From contig NZ_JBFDAE010000001.1 of assembly GCF_040720935.1 (NCBI RefSeq), positions 368,543-432,542 of the forward strand: 64,000 bases of DNA, read 5' to 3'. Positions within the stretch are counted from its first letter, which is position 1. Every line of letters starts with the position of its first letter. The notes beneath the pieces were generated by a model that ran no database searches, was not told where the DNA came from, and saw only the letters and a list, made by a program, of their open reading frames with translations. Below are positions 18,019 through 26,979 of the stretch, piece after piece. Both the position numbers and the translations under genes were made by a program. This DNA comes from Jejuia sp040720935 (GTDB lineage: Bacteria; Bacteroidota; Bacteroidia; Flavobacteriales; Flavobacteriaceae).

Positions 18019-18048
18019 TCCCGAAATATATTTCGGGATTTTTTTTGT
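18019..18048 (+). terminator. Intrinsic terminator after the 42-residue frame
   Basis: A perfect inverted repeat, TCCCGAAATATATTTCGGGA (18019-18038), is followed by a T-run of eight or more. Confidence 0.7.
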
Positions 18049-18584
18049 TTAAATTTTAAGTTGTTGTCATTGTATCTATCTAACGAGTGAAGAATATATA
18101 TAGTTTTTAAAAACCCACCCCAAGCCTCTCCAACCTGCCTGCCGCAGGCAGGGGAGGGCAACGTTTACGTATATAAAAAATTTCAGATTTTAATAAAACG
18201 AATATAAATGAATAATTATCGATATTTTATTTTTAGGGTGTTGAGTGTTTCTCTCTCGGGAGGGGCTAATGGTTGGTTTATATCTTCAGCCTATTTGGTT
18301 AACAGGTAATGTGAATTTAACCTCTTTGAATATTCAGACGGAATTTAGCGAAGTCAAATTTTCAAAAAACACGAAGCTTTGAAAAATTGGTAAATCCCCC
18401 TAAGGGCAGTCCTAAAACTTCGGGATTATCTCAATACATATTGTAGCCCATTCAGATTTTTTAAAGGCCTTACTATTCTTCGGAAAATAATAATTTATGA
18501 TAAGCTGTTCCCTCCAAGGAGGGGCTAGGGGTGGGTATTATTTATCGTGAAAACAAACTCATTTTTATTGCAACCCAAGCTAAT
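18049..18584. other. Repeat-rich intergenic region
   Basis: I find no gene in these 536 bases. They contain several hairpin-type repeats: CCTGCCTGCCGCAGGCAGG near 18131-18149, TCTCTCGGGAGGGG near 18252, and at 18488-18510 the second copy of the 23-base direct repeat first seen at 17467. These are typical dispersed intergenic repeats of flavobacterial genomes. Confidence 0.5.
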
Positions 18585-20264
18585 TTAAATCCCCTTCGGA
18601 ATCGCCTCAATCAACTTTTTCGTGTATTCCTTTTTCGGATTCGCATAAATTACATCGGCATCATCCAGCTCTTCAATTTTACCTTCATTCATAACCAATA
18701 ATTGATCTGCCATATATTTTACCACAGCAAGATCATGAGAAATAAATATATAGGTAAACCCGAAATCTGCTTTAAGTTCATTCAATAAATTTAAAACTTG
18801 CGCTTGAACTGAAATGTCCAATGCCGAAACCGATTCATCACAAACAATCAATTTAGGTTGCAATGCAATGGTTCTAGCAATTCCTATTCTCTGTCTTTGT
18901 CCGCCAGAAAACTCATGGGGATAACGGTTAAAATAATCTTCAGATAGCCCAACGCGATTCAAAATTTCCAATACTTTTTCCTTTCGTTCGCTATCCGAAT
19001 TGTATAAATCATGAACTTCCATAGGTTCCATAATCGCTTTCCCAACCGGAATTCTCGGATTTAAGGAAGCAAACGGATCTTGAAAAATAATTTGAATGTC
19101 TTTTCTTAATTTCCGAGTTTCAGATTTCGAAAGTTTTGTAATATCAACACCTTTATAAATTATAGCACCTGAAGTAGCTTTGTCCAATTGCAAAATAGCA
19201 TTCCCTAGCGTGGATTTTCCACATCCGGATTCTCCAACCAAACCTAAAGTTTCACCTTCATATATTTTGAAACTTACGTTATTTACTGCTTTAAAAGTAT
19301 CGGGTTTTGAAAACCATCCCGATTTAGAAACGTATTCTTTCTCAACATTTACAACCTCCAATAAAGGAGGTTTACTATACAATATAGCATGCGCTTCTTT
19401 GCGTTGCGTTGCTGAAATGATTTCAGATTTTGTGGTACCATTTAAAAAATCCTGTATTGTTGGAAGTACTTTCAGTCGCTCGTCTAACGAAGGGCGGGAG
19501 TTAATTAAGGCTTTGGTATAATCGTTTTGCGGGTTTTTAAAAATTTCGGCAATACTACCTTGTTCAACAATATTACCTTTGTACATGACTAAAACTCTAT
19601 CGGCAATTTCAGAAATCAAAGCCAGATCATGAGTAATGAATATAATACTCATTTTGGTTTCAACTTGTAATTCCTTCAGTAATGCAATAATTTCGTTTTG
19701 GACCGTTACATCAAGTGCAGTAGTTGGTTCGTCTGCAATTAAAATATCGGGTTTGCATGCAATTGCCATCGCAATCATGACACGCTGCTTTTGTCCCCCT
19801 GAAATTTCATGAGGATAAGCCTTAAAAACACGATAAGCATCAGGCAATTTCACTTTCTCAAAGAGCGCAATGGTTTCTTCTCTAGTTTCCTTTTTCGATA
19901 AATCGGTATGTTGTAATAGAATTTCTTGAACCTGTTTGCCACAGGTCATAGACGGATTTAAAGAACTCATAGGTTCTTGAAAAATCATGGCAATTTTGTT
20001 GCCCCTAATCTTTTGGAACGCCTTATCTGAAAGTGTGGCTAAATCGTCTTGATTATAAAAAATATGTCCTGAATTAATATTCGAAATACGTTTGGGCAAT
20101 AAGCCTAAAATAGCTAAGGAAGACACCGATTTTCCTGAACCAGATTCGCCTACAATACCTAATATTTCATTTTGATTCAAATGATAAGAAATGTTATGAA
20201 TCACTTTATTATCTCCAAAGGAAATGGATAGGTTTTCTATTTTTAAAAGTGGGTGTTTACTCAT
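18585..20264 (-). CDS. Peptide-type ABC transporter ATP-binding protein with two fused ATPase domains
   Basis: The 559-residue protein joins two nucleotide-binding domains like YejF of Escherichia coli or fused DppD-DppF. The first domain has Walker A GESGSGKS and signature SGGQKQR, the second has GESGCGKST and SGGQRQR. Each ATPase is followed by the oligopeptide-transporter C-terminal extension (NPQNDYTKALI, NPKKEYTKKLI). It should power uptake of oligopeptides together with permeases and a binding protein, none of which is encoded nearby. Its ATG lies directly after the stop of the exonuclease gene, without a gap. Confidence 0.92.
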   Translation of the reverse strand: MSKHPLLKIENLSISFGDNKVIHNISYHLNQNEILGIVGESGSGKSVSSLAILGLLPKRISNINSGHIFYNQDDLATLSDKAFQKIRGNKIAMIFQEPMSSLNPSMTCGKQVQEILLQHTDLSKKETREETIALFEKVKLPDAYRVFKAYPHEISGGQKQRVMIAMAIACKPDILIADEPTTALDVTVQNEIIALLKELQVETKMSIIFITHDLALISEIADRVLVMYKGNIVEQGSIAEIFKNPQNDYTKALINSRPSLDERLKVLPTIQDFLNGTTKSEIISATQRKEAHAILYSKPPLLEVVNVEKEYVSKSGWFSKPDTFKAVNNVSFKIYEGETLGLVGESGCGKSTLGNAILQLDKATSGAIIYKGVDITKLSKSETRKLRKDIQIIFQDPFASLNPRIPVGKAIMEPMEVHDLYNSDSERKEKVLEILNRVGLSEDYFNRYPHEFSGGQRQRIGIARTIALQPKLIVCDESVSALDISVQAQVLNLLNELKADFGFTYIFISHDLAVVKYMADQLLVMNEGKIEELDDADVIYANPKKEYTKKLIEAIPKGI

Positions 20265-20978
20265 TTATACATGTATAATTTCATCATCACTCAAAAGCGC
20301 ATCGCCTCGTAATCTTAAAAATATTTGGGCTACAGCAATAGTGTCTTTTTCACAGTAAATTATTATTCTATCTATATCATTTTCTTCATAATAGACTTTG
20401 CAAACTTCACTACCATCTATATCATCTTTTGGCGACGGAATTCCTAAAACATTAGTCAAAAGTTTTAAAGATGTATAAGTTTTGTAATCTCCAAATTTCC
20501 ATAATTCCAAGGTATCTAAATGTGGTACTTCCCATGGTTTTTTCCCAAAGAGATTTAATTTATAGGGCAATTCTATATGATGAATTATCATGCGACGTGC
20601 AATGTACGGAAAGTCAAATTCCTTTCCATTATGGGCACACAATAAATGTTTATTCTGACTAAAATGTGAAATGAGCAAACTTTTAAAATCTTTAAGAATA
20701 GTAATTTCATCGCCATAAAAAGTGGTTACTCTAAACTTTCGTAAATCGCCTTGAAGCGTAAAATACCCCACAGAAATACAAACAATTTTCCCGAATTCTG
20801 CCCAAATCCCGGCACGATCATAAAACTCTTCGGCAGTAAATTCATCTTTGCGTTGGTATTTTGATTTATGTTCCCAAAGTGCTTGTTTCGTTTCATCTAA
20901 ATCAGAAAAATATTGGTATTCTGGAACGGTTTCAATGTCCAGAAATAAAATGTTTTCCAAATGAAGTTTACTAATCAT
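20265..20978 (-). CDS. Predicted 3'-5' exonuclease, PolB-like
   Basis: The 237-residue product matches the family of predicted 3'-5' exonucleases related to the proofreading domain of PolB. Motif ExoI is FLDIETVPE near residues 12-20. ExoII appears in LLCAHNGKEFDFPYIARR, and ExoIII is around the C-terminal YCEKDTIAVAQIF. It overlaps the upstream serine hydrolase gene by 8 bases and abuts the ABC ATPase gene, so three unrelated genes appear to share a transcript. Its DNA substrate is unknown. Confidence 0.85.
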   Translation of the reverse strand: MISKLHLENILFLDIETVPEYQYFSDLDETKQALWEHKSKYQRKDEFTAEEFYDRAGIWAEFGKIVCISVGYFTLQGDLRKFRVTTFYGDEITILKDFKSLLISHFSQNKHLLCAHNGKEFDFPYIARRMIIHHIELPYKLNLFGKKPWEVPHLDTLELWKFGDYKTYTSLKLLTNVLGIPSPKDDIDGSEVCKVYYEENDIDRIIIYCEKDTIAVAQIFLRLRGDALLSDDEIIHV

Positions 20979-22125
20979 TTTCTAGCATTTTATAAGCCTC
21001 ATCAATATAAGCGAATAAATCTTCCCGTTCTTCTCCTATATACGACTGTTTCATGCGGTTGTGTCCTAATCTTACAATAATTAAGTTGTCTTTACGATTA
21101 ACCATTACCAATTGCCCCAAATGTCCACGCATCATAAAGAACTGTTTGCCATTTCTATCATATAGCCACCAACCATAACCGTATTGGGGACTTTCAGGGA
21201 AACGCGGTCGCACCGATTTTGCAATAAAAGCCGAATCCAATACTTGTTTCCCATTCCATTTGCCATGGTCTTTATACAATTTTCCCAAACGGGCAAAATC
21301 CTTGGCATTACTCGCAATACAGCAATAGGCTTTTACCATATCGCCTTCCTTACTATCAATTTGCCAAAGGGTTTCGTTTTTGCTTCCCAGAGGTTTCCAT
21401 AAACTTTCTTCTAAATAATCATATAACTTTTTGCCTGTAGCTTTTTCTATAACCATTGCCAAAAGTTGGGTGTCACCACTTTTATATTTGAATTTTTGTC
21501 CTGGTTCTTCAATTACTTTTAAACCTAACAGCACTTCTTTTAAATCGTCATCAAAATAAGCACGCGTAGTAACGGAAAATGGCGAATAATATCTTTCGTC
21601 CCAGTTGGTTCCCGATGCCATGGAAGACAAATCACCAACGGTCATTTTTCCAGCCAATCCGTCACAGAATTCTGGCAGAAAATCACAAACAGGCTGGTCT
21701 AAACTCTCAATATAGCCTTCCATAATGGCTTTTCCCAACATGGCGGAAACATAACTTTTAGCTACTGAAAATGAGTTGGATTTAGAGTTTTCATTAAAGC
21801 CGTCATAATACTTTTCAAACCAAATGCTATCATTTTTAATGATGACATACGCAACGGTTTCATATTGAGTATTTACCTTTTTTAGAGCCTCTGTTTCTGA
21901 AACTGAATTATAATTTTTATGATTTGGCCATAGCTCATGTGCGCCATTTTCAACAATTTGATTGTCAAAATATTTATAGTCATCCAAATAAGCGGTTGTG
22001 TGCCCTTTTAGGTAGATGGTTCTAACGGCTTTAATGAGATAATCGGTATCGGTAGCATATAATGCAATAATTAGGATACCGATTAAGATAACTAACCATT
22101 TTAAGAGTTTTTTTAAGAATTTCAT
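20971..22125 (-). CDS. Serine hydrolase of the beta-lactamase class C family
   Basis: The 384-residue protein has an N-terminal membrane anchor (residues 7-24) and a periplasmic serine-hydrolase domain. The nucleophile motif SxxK is Ser120-Val-Ala-Lys123, and the later MRGHLGQ corresponds to the KTG/HxG box. The second motif reads YKSGD in place of YxN. Members of this group act as D-alanyl-D-alanine peptidases, esterases or 6-aminohexanoate-dimer hydrolases, and the exact substrate cannot be told from sequence. It is the first gene of the run with the exonuclease and ABC ATPase. Confidence 0.85.
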   Translation of the reverse strand: MKFLKKLLKWLVILIGILIIALYATDTDYLIKAVRTIYLKGHTTAYLDDYKYFDNQIVENGAHELWPNHKNYNSVSETEALKKVNTQYETVAYVIIKNDSIWFEKYYDGFNENSKSNSFSVAKSYVSAMLGKAIMEGYIESLDQPVCDFLPEFCDGLAGKMTVGDLSSMASGTNWDERYYSPFSVTTRAYFDDDLKEVLLGLKVIEEPGQKFKYKSGDTQLLAMVIEKATGKKLYDYLEESLWKPLGSKNETLWQIDSKEGDMVKAYCCIASNAKDFARLGKLYKDHGKWNGKQVLDSAFIAKSVRPRFPESPQYGYGWWLYDRNGKQFFMMRGHLGQLVMVNRKDNLIIVRLGHNRMKQSYIGEEREDLFAYIDEAYKMLEND

Positions 22126-22225
22126 TTCGTAGAATTAAACGTACATAAAGATATGAATTAAAGTTGAATGTTTGATTTACTGCTTTAATTTATTAAAAAC
22201 TGTGGTGCTATGTTTTATATAGGGA

Positions 22226-22699
22226 TTAAAAAAGTGAAAGTTGTTTATAGGGGTTTTCATGGTCGAGCAACCACTTTTTTCTATGTAAGCCACCTGCATA
22301 GCCAGTTAGAGAACCATCACTTCCTATAATGCGATGACAAGGCACAATAATCCACAATGGGTTTTTGCCGTTGGCATTGGCAACAGCTCTGATGGCTTTT
22401 ACATCACCCAACTGCTTTGATAATTCTAGATAAGACGTTGTTTTCCCATAAGGAATTTGGGCTAACTGTTTCCAAACTTTTTTCTGAAAATCGGTGCCTT
22501 GAGCATTTAATTTAAGATCGAATTGTTTTCGAGAGCCTTCAAAATATTCATTGAGTTGAATAACGCAATCTTCTAATTCAATAGGAATAATATCTGTGAT
22601 TTTTTCTTCTGAATTTAATATTGAAACTGAATTTACACCATCTTCATCCCCAACAATTTTTATAAAACCTAATGGCGAATTGATGATACATGTTTCCAT
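22226..22699 (-). CDS. Methylated-DNA--protein-cysteine methyltransferase
   Basis: This suicide repair enzyme takes the methyl group from O6-methylguanine. The active-site motif is VPCHRIIG with Cys121, and the helix-turn-helix arginine region is AIRAVANANGKNP. The 157-residue length fits Ogt-type enzymes without an Ada activator domain. The start overlaps the stop of the upstream CNNM gene (TAATG), so the two are translationally coupled although their roles are unrelated. Confidence 0.93.
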   Translation of the reverse strand: METCIINSPLGFIKIVGDEDGVNSVSILNSEEKITDIIPIELEDCVIQLNEYFEGSRKQFDLKLNAQGTDFQKKVWKQLAQIPYGKTTSYLELSKQLGDVKAIRAVANANGKNPLWIIVPCHRIIGSDGSLTGYAGGLHRKKWLLDHENPYKQLSLF

Positions 22700-23781
22700 T
22701 ATTCCGAAGGGTTATTTTCTTCAAAAATACCTAATTTTTTGGCACGGGCCTCCCAACTTTTTCTGGCTAGATGTTGAAGGTCTGAAACGTTATCACTTTC
22801 ATCCATAATTTCTAACCCAAGAAGTGTTTCAATCACATCTTCCATAGTAACCAATCCGCTTACAGAACCATATTCATCTACCACCAATGCCATATGGTTT
22901 CTTGTTTCCACTAATTTTTCAAACAAGGTTGGAATGGGTAGATTTCTATCTACAACTATAATGTTTCGTTTAAGCTCAGACAATTTTTTAGTGTTATTAT
23001 CTAGAGCCATTTCCCTAAATATTTCGTCTTTTAAAACCAGACCAGTAATATTATCAGAATCGTTTGAATACACGGGAATTCTTGAAAAACGAAGGTTTAA
23101 GTTTCGTTTAAAAAAATCTTCAACAGTTGTAGTTTCATCTTCGGTTTTCATAACCGTTCTTGGCGTCATCACATCTTTAGCCAAAATTAGTTTAAAGTTC
23201 AGCAGGTTCTTTATAATCTTACTTTCATTTTCTTGAAAAACACCTTCTTCATGTGCCATATCTGCCATAACTAAAAAACCTTCACGACTTAATATACTAC
23301 CGTGACCTTTGCCACCAATCAATTTAGTTGTGAGTTGAAGCAGCCACAAAATCCCTGTCCATTTCAAAGGGAAAATTAAAATAGTTAATGCTTTAGACGT
23401 GAAATTAGCCAGTTTTTTCCAGTACGTTGCACCAATAGTTTTTGGAATAATTTCCGAAGCTACCAAAATTAAAAACGTCATAATTGCTGAAACAATGCCA
23501 ACGGTGTTAATGCCCAAAAATTCAATTTTATGAAGACTCTCCGCTTCAATGCCCACCATCATTGCACCTAAGGTGTGCGCAATTGTATTTAATGTTAAAA
23601 TTGCTATAAGTGGTTTATCGACATCCTTTTTTAAGGATTCTAAAGTTAAAGCATAGTCTTTGCCTTCTTGTTTTTTAACGTTTATAAAGGTTGGTGTAAC
23701 GCTTAATAAAACAGCTTCGAGAATGGAACATAAAAAGGAAAAGAAAATAGAAATTGTTGCCCAAAAAATTAATGCGCTCAT
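22699..23781 (-). CDS. CNNM/CorC-type integral membrane protein with CBS domains
   Basis: The 360-residue protein has the DUF21 (CNNM) transmembrane domain over residues 1-180 and a CBS pair at about 200-325 (DVMTPRTVMKTEDE, HMALVVDEYGSVSGLVTMEDV). Relatives transport or regulate magnesium or cobalt. The C-terminal transporter-associated domain found in longer members is missing. Four hydrophobic segments are visible. It is coupled to the downstream repair methyltransferase by an overlapping TAATG. Confidence 0.88.
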   Translation of the reverse strand: MSALIFWATISIFFSFLCSILEAVLLSVTPTFINVKKQEGKDYALTLESLKKDVDKPLIAILTLNTIAHTLGAMMVGIEAESLHKIEFLGINTVGIVSAIMTFLILVASEIIPKTIGATYWKKLANFTSKALTILIFPLKWTGILWLLQLTTKLIGGKGHGSILSREGFLVMADMAHEEGVFQENESKIIKNLLNFKLILAKDVMTPRTVMKTEDETTTVEDFFKRNLNLRFSRIPVYSNDSDNITGLVLKDEIFREMALDNNTKKLSELKRNIIVVDRNLPIPTLFEKLVETRNHMALVVDEYGSVSGLVTMEDVIETLLGLEIMDESDNVSDLQHLARKSWEARAKKLGIFEENNPSE

Positions 23782-23895
23782 TAAATAGGTTTTAGTTGAA
23801 GGCTAATTTACGAAAGTAATTTAACAACATCCTTTGTATGATAGAACGCAAAGCGATTATTTCATTATCAAGGCCAGATAAGGTCTATAAGTTAT

Positions 23896-24765
23896 CTATT
23901 TGATATCTAAAAAGACACCTCCAGAAATGGAAGGTGCTGCATACACCAATTTCCCAGATACGGCACCTGTATAATTAAAAGAAACCCCGATTTTTTTGGT
24001 TATATAATAGGCGATTTCCGCTCCTAAACTCACATATTCAATGTTGTTAGCAAAAATACTCCCCTGTGAGGTTTGTGCATTTAAATTGCCATTTCTAAGA
24101 GATTCTAAAAGGTCTGCTCTGCCTATAAGCCACAATTTATGTTTTGAAAGATTGGCACCTAGTTCTAAACCTGTTCTAATTTCATCAGAAAAACCTTTGG
24201 TTCTATTATTAAAGCCAAGGTACAATTTAGCGTATGATGGAATAGTGCCCAAATTAAAAGATGTTCCAAGATTTGTTTGTAGTAATTGATTAAATTCGCC
24301 ATCGCCCGTTTGAAAGCTGCCATCGCTTCCTCCAGCATTATCGCCAGTAGGAATCCCTAATTTTAAAGTTGCTGACAGGGCATAGTTATCGGTTTTAAGT
24401 ATGCCGTATCTCAGACCTATTTCTGCGTCCCCAAAACTATTAAATGCTTCGCCCTCAGATATTATTTGCCCTGTAGTACCTGATACTTCATCATTTTCTA
24501 CAGCTCTTGAAAAAAATGGAATATAGGTGATAACGTCAAATTTATTAGAGATACCATATTCACCATAAAAATTAATGTTAAATTGACTTCTTGTAATATT
24601 GGGGTCTGTTTCACCAGTATCTGTATAATGTTGGTCTGCCTCTAAATACCAAGCAGATAATTTATAGTATCCTTTTCCTTTTCCTTTCGTCCATTGGGAA
24701 AAAACACTATTAGAAAATAAAAAAGCAAATATTATTACAAAAAGCACTTTTTTTGAATTCATCAT
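23896..24765 (-). CDS. Predicted outer-membrane protein, MetA-pathway transporter-like
   Basis: The 289-residue protein has a signal peptide ending SNSVFSQ and a beta-rich body with alternating patterns (RSQFNINFYGEYGISNKFDV, IGLRYGILKTDNYALSATLK). The pattern fits the outer-membrane family related to phenol meta-pathway transporters (PF13557-like), which in Bacteroidota often accompany electron-transfer or metal genes. It lies 16 bases downstream of the BIG2-DM13 lipoprotein gene on the same strand, so the two form an operon. Substrate unknown. Confidence 0.75.
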   Translation of the reverse strand: MMNSKKVLFVIIFAFLFSNSVFSQWTKGKGKGYYKLSAWYLEADQHYTDTGETDPNITRSQFNINFYGEYGISNKFDVITYIPFFSRAVENDEVSGTTGQIISEGEAFNSFGDAEIGLRYGILKTDNYALSATLKLGIPTGDNAGGSDGSFQTGDGEFNQLLQTNLGTSFNLGTIPSYAKLYLGFNNRTKGFSDEIRTGLELGANLSKHKLWLIGRADLLESLRNGNLNAQTSQGSIFANNIEYVSLGAEIAYYITKKIGVSFNYTGAVSGKLVYAAPSISGGVFLDIK

Positions 24766-24781
24766 ATTAAAAAGTAAATTA

Positions 24782-25741
24782 TTAATCGTTTATTTTTCCT
24801 TCACCTACCTTGACACCAAAGGGTTTGCACCAATAGAGCACATAAGAATAATCATTGATGCCTTTATTATCTATGGTATAAGAATGCTCCCCACTAAAAA
24901 CAGATACAGCACCTATTTCAAGGGCACTACCTATAGAGTTGGGGTTATTGCTTAAATAAACGTAAAGACCAGGTAAACTAGTTGAAGCCTCATAATTACT
25001 AGCGATAGCTAATTTTAGGTTGTTAGAATTTTCTATTTCGGATAAAGTGAAATCTCCTTGTAAAGTATAACTACTGGTAGTCATTATAGTTCCAGATTTT
25101 GTATTGGTGTTTTGTACAACCTCAGTTATAGTTATGGATGTAGTGTTTGCTATCGTTTTATTATTTACAATTGTTTGAGCTTTTATAGTTGCCGTACCAA
25201 CAGAAATACCAGTAACCAAACCATTTGCATCAACTGTAGCTACAGAAGGGTTGTCGCTGGACCAAGTAAAGGTAGCGGTTTCTTCTTCCCCAAAAGTATT
25301 ATAGTAGGCAACATTATATTGGTAGGTTTTAGAAATGGCAATACTTCCCGTTGGGTTTAAAAAGACTATTTCTTCTGATTTTGGACCAGAAATATTTGGA
25401 GTTATACTGATAGTAATAGTGTTTTCTACGATTTTATTATTTACAGTTGCTTGTGCTTTTATGTTCGTTGACCCTTCGGAAATTCCAGTCACTAAACCAT
25501 TGGTATCTACGGCAGCAACAGAAGGGTCTTCGCTAGACCAAGTAATAGTTACAGTTTCTTCCTCTCCTATATTGTTAAAAAACCTAACATTAAGTTGATG
25601 TGATTCTGAAGCAGAAAGACTTTCTATGGGGTTTAAGAAACGAATTTCCTCAGCAATGGCATCGTTTATGACGTCTTCTCCTATACAATTGTATAAAATA
25701 AGACTGGTAATTAAAATAAATACTAAATGTATTTTTCGCAT
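24782..25741 (-). CDS. Lipoprotein with two BIG2 domains and a DM13 domain
   Basis: The 319-residue protein has a lipoprotein signal with Cys19 (LILYNC). Two bacterial Ig-like (BIG2) domains follow at about 30-112 and 118-206, each with TWSS(E/D)(D/N)PSVA and NGLVTGIS. The C-terminal region 215-315 matches DM13, a predicted redox domain, with the conserved Cys305 in YWCKPFGVKVGEG. DM13 proteins are thought to take part in electron transfer at membranes. It precedes a predicted outer-membrane protein gene in the same operon. The pairing suggests a surface redox or adhesion role, which is inference. Confidence 0.82.
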   Translation of the reverse strand: MRKIHLVFILITSLILYNCIGEDVINDAIAEEIRFLNPIESLSASESHQLNVRFFNNIGEEETVTITWSSEDPSVAAVDTNGLVTGISEGSTNIKAQATVNNKIVENTITISITPNISGPKSEEIVFLNPTGSIAISKTYQYNVAYYNTFGEEETATFTWSSDNPSVATVDANGLVTGISVGTATIKAQTIVNNKTIANTTSITITEVVQNTNTKSGTIMTTSSYTLQGDFTLSEIENSNNLKLAIASNYEASTSLPGLYVYLSNNPNSIGSALEIGAVSVFSGEHSYTIDNKGINDYSYVLYWCKPFGVKVGEGKIND

Positions 25742-25859
25742 AATTATGGTATTTTGATACTAAGTCGTTGATATGATTTGATAATTACATAAGCAGAAAT
25801 TAAATGTATGATAATTTCTGATAATTTTTAAAATGAATTGTTTGTCTGAAACTAAAAGT

Positions 25860-26852
25860 TTATGAATTTAAAAGTTTAACGACATCCTTAGCAAAGTAAC
25901 TGGCAATCACATCTGCACCAGCTCTTTTGATTGCCGTAACCTGTTCCATCATAACCGCATCATGATCCAACCAGCCTTTTTCGGCAGCAGCTTTTAACAT
26001 GGCATATTCTCCAGAAACTTGATAAACTGCCACAGGAACATCCACTTCGTTTTTAATGTCCCGAACAATATCCAAATAACACAAACCAGGTTTTACCATG
26101 ACGATATCTGCACCTTCATCAATGTCCATTTCAGTTTCTCGGATGGCTTCAAAACGATTCGCATAATCCATTTGATAGCTTTTTTTATCCTTCGGGATAT
26201 CAACCAAATCCACAGGAGCAGAATCTAAAGCATCACGAAAAGGCCCGTAAAAAGCAGAGGCATATTTAGCAGAATAACTCATTATACCAGTATTTATAAA
26301 ACCTTCATCTTCCAAAGCTTCACGAATGGTAAGAATACGACCATCCATCATATCACTTGGAGCTACAAAATCAGCGCCTGCCTGTGCATGCGAAATACTC
26401 ATTTCTGCAAGAACTTCAGCGGTTTCATCGTTGATGATTTGTCCGTTTTCGATAATCCCATCATGTCCATAAGCAGAGTATGGATCCAATGCCACATCTG
26501 TCATCACCAACATATTTGGGCATACATTTTTAATCGTTTTAATGGCGCGCTGCATTAATCCATTGGGGTTTAAGGCTTCTGTACCTTTATTATCTTTTAA
26601 ATTATTTGGCACTTTTACGAAAAGTAATACCGATTTTAAACCCAACTTCCAAAGTTCCTTTACTTCTCCTTCTAACAAATCTAAACTATAACGAAAGTAA
26701 TTTGGCATGGATGGAATTTCATCTTTTATGCCTTTGCCTTCTACTACAAAAAGGGGCACTAAAAAATCGTTTGGTGTAATTATGGTTTCTCGAACTAAAG
26801 AGCGGATGGCTTCGTTGGTTCTTAATCTTCGGTTTCTTTTTAATGGATACAT
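25860..26852 (-). CDS. hemB: Porphobilinogen synthase (delta-aminolevulinic acid dehydratase)
   Basis: HemB condenses two 5-aminolevulinates into porphobilinogen. The 330-residue length is usual. The two Schiff-base lysines are Lys196 (MSYSAKYASAFYGP) and Lys254 (VMVKPG). The metal-site region reads DVALDPYSAYGHDG, lacking the cysteine triad, so it belongs to the magnesium-type enzymes. It is the last gene of the haem run on the minus strand, after hemF, with a 127-base gap that contains two copies of a CCCCTAACCCC-type hairpin repeat. Confidence 0.96.
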   Translation of the reverse strand: MYPLKRNRRLRTNEAIRSLVRETIITPNDFLVPLFVVEGKGIKDEIPSMPNYFRYSLDLLEGEVKELWKLGLKSVLLFVKVPNNLKDNKGTEALNPNGLMQRAIKTIKNVCPNMLVMTDVALDPYSAYGHDGIIENGQIINDETAEVLAEMSISHAQAGADFVAPSDMMDGRILTIREALEDEGFINTGIMSYSAKYASAFYGPFRDALDSAPVDLVDIPKDKKSYQMDYANRFEAIRETEMDIDEGADIVMVKPGLCYLDIVRDIKNEVDVPVAVYQVSGEYAMLKAAAEKGWLDHDAVMMEQVTAIKRAGADVIASYFAKDVVKLLNS

Positions 26853-26855
26853 ATA

Positions 26856-26933
26856 AGCCCCCTAACCCCCAAAGGGGAATTCCTATTAGGGGTGAATAGG
26901 GTTTAAAAGCCCTCTAACCCCAAAGGGGGAATA
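26856..26933. repeat. Two tandem CCCTAACCCC/GGGG hairpin repeats
   Basis: GCCCCCTAACCCCCAAAGGGG (26857-26877) and GCCCTCTAACCCCAAAGGGGG (26909-26929) are related hairpins separated by 31 bases. They fill the gap between hemF and hemB. Such G/C tracts are common dispersed repeats in this phylum. Confidence 0.6.
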
Positions 26934-26979
26934 GAAAGACGGTTAATATTTGTTTTTATAATCATTTATTTTTGAGTTC

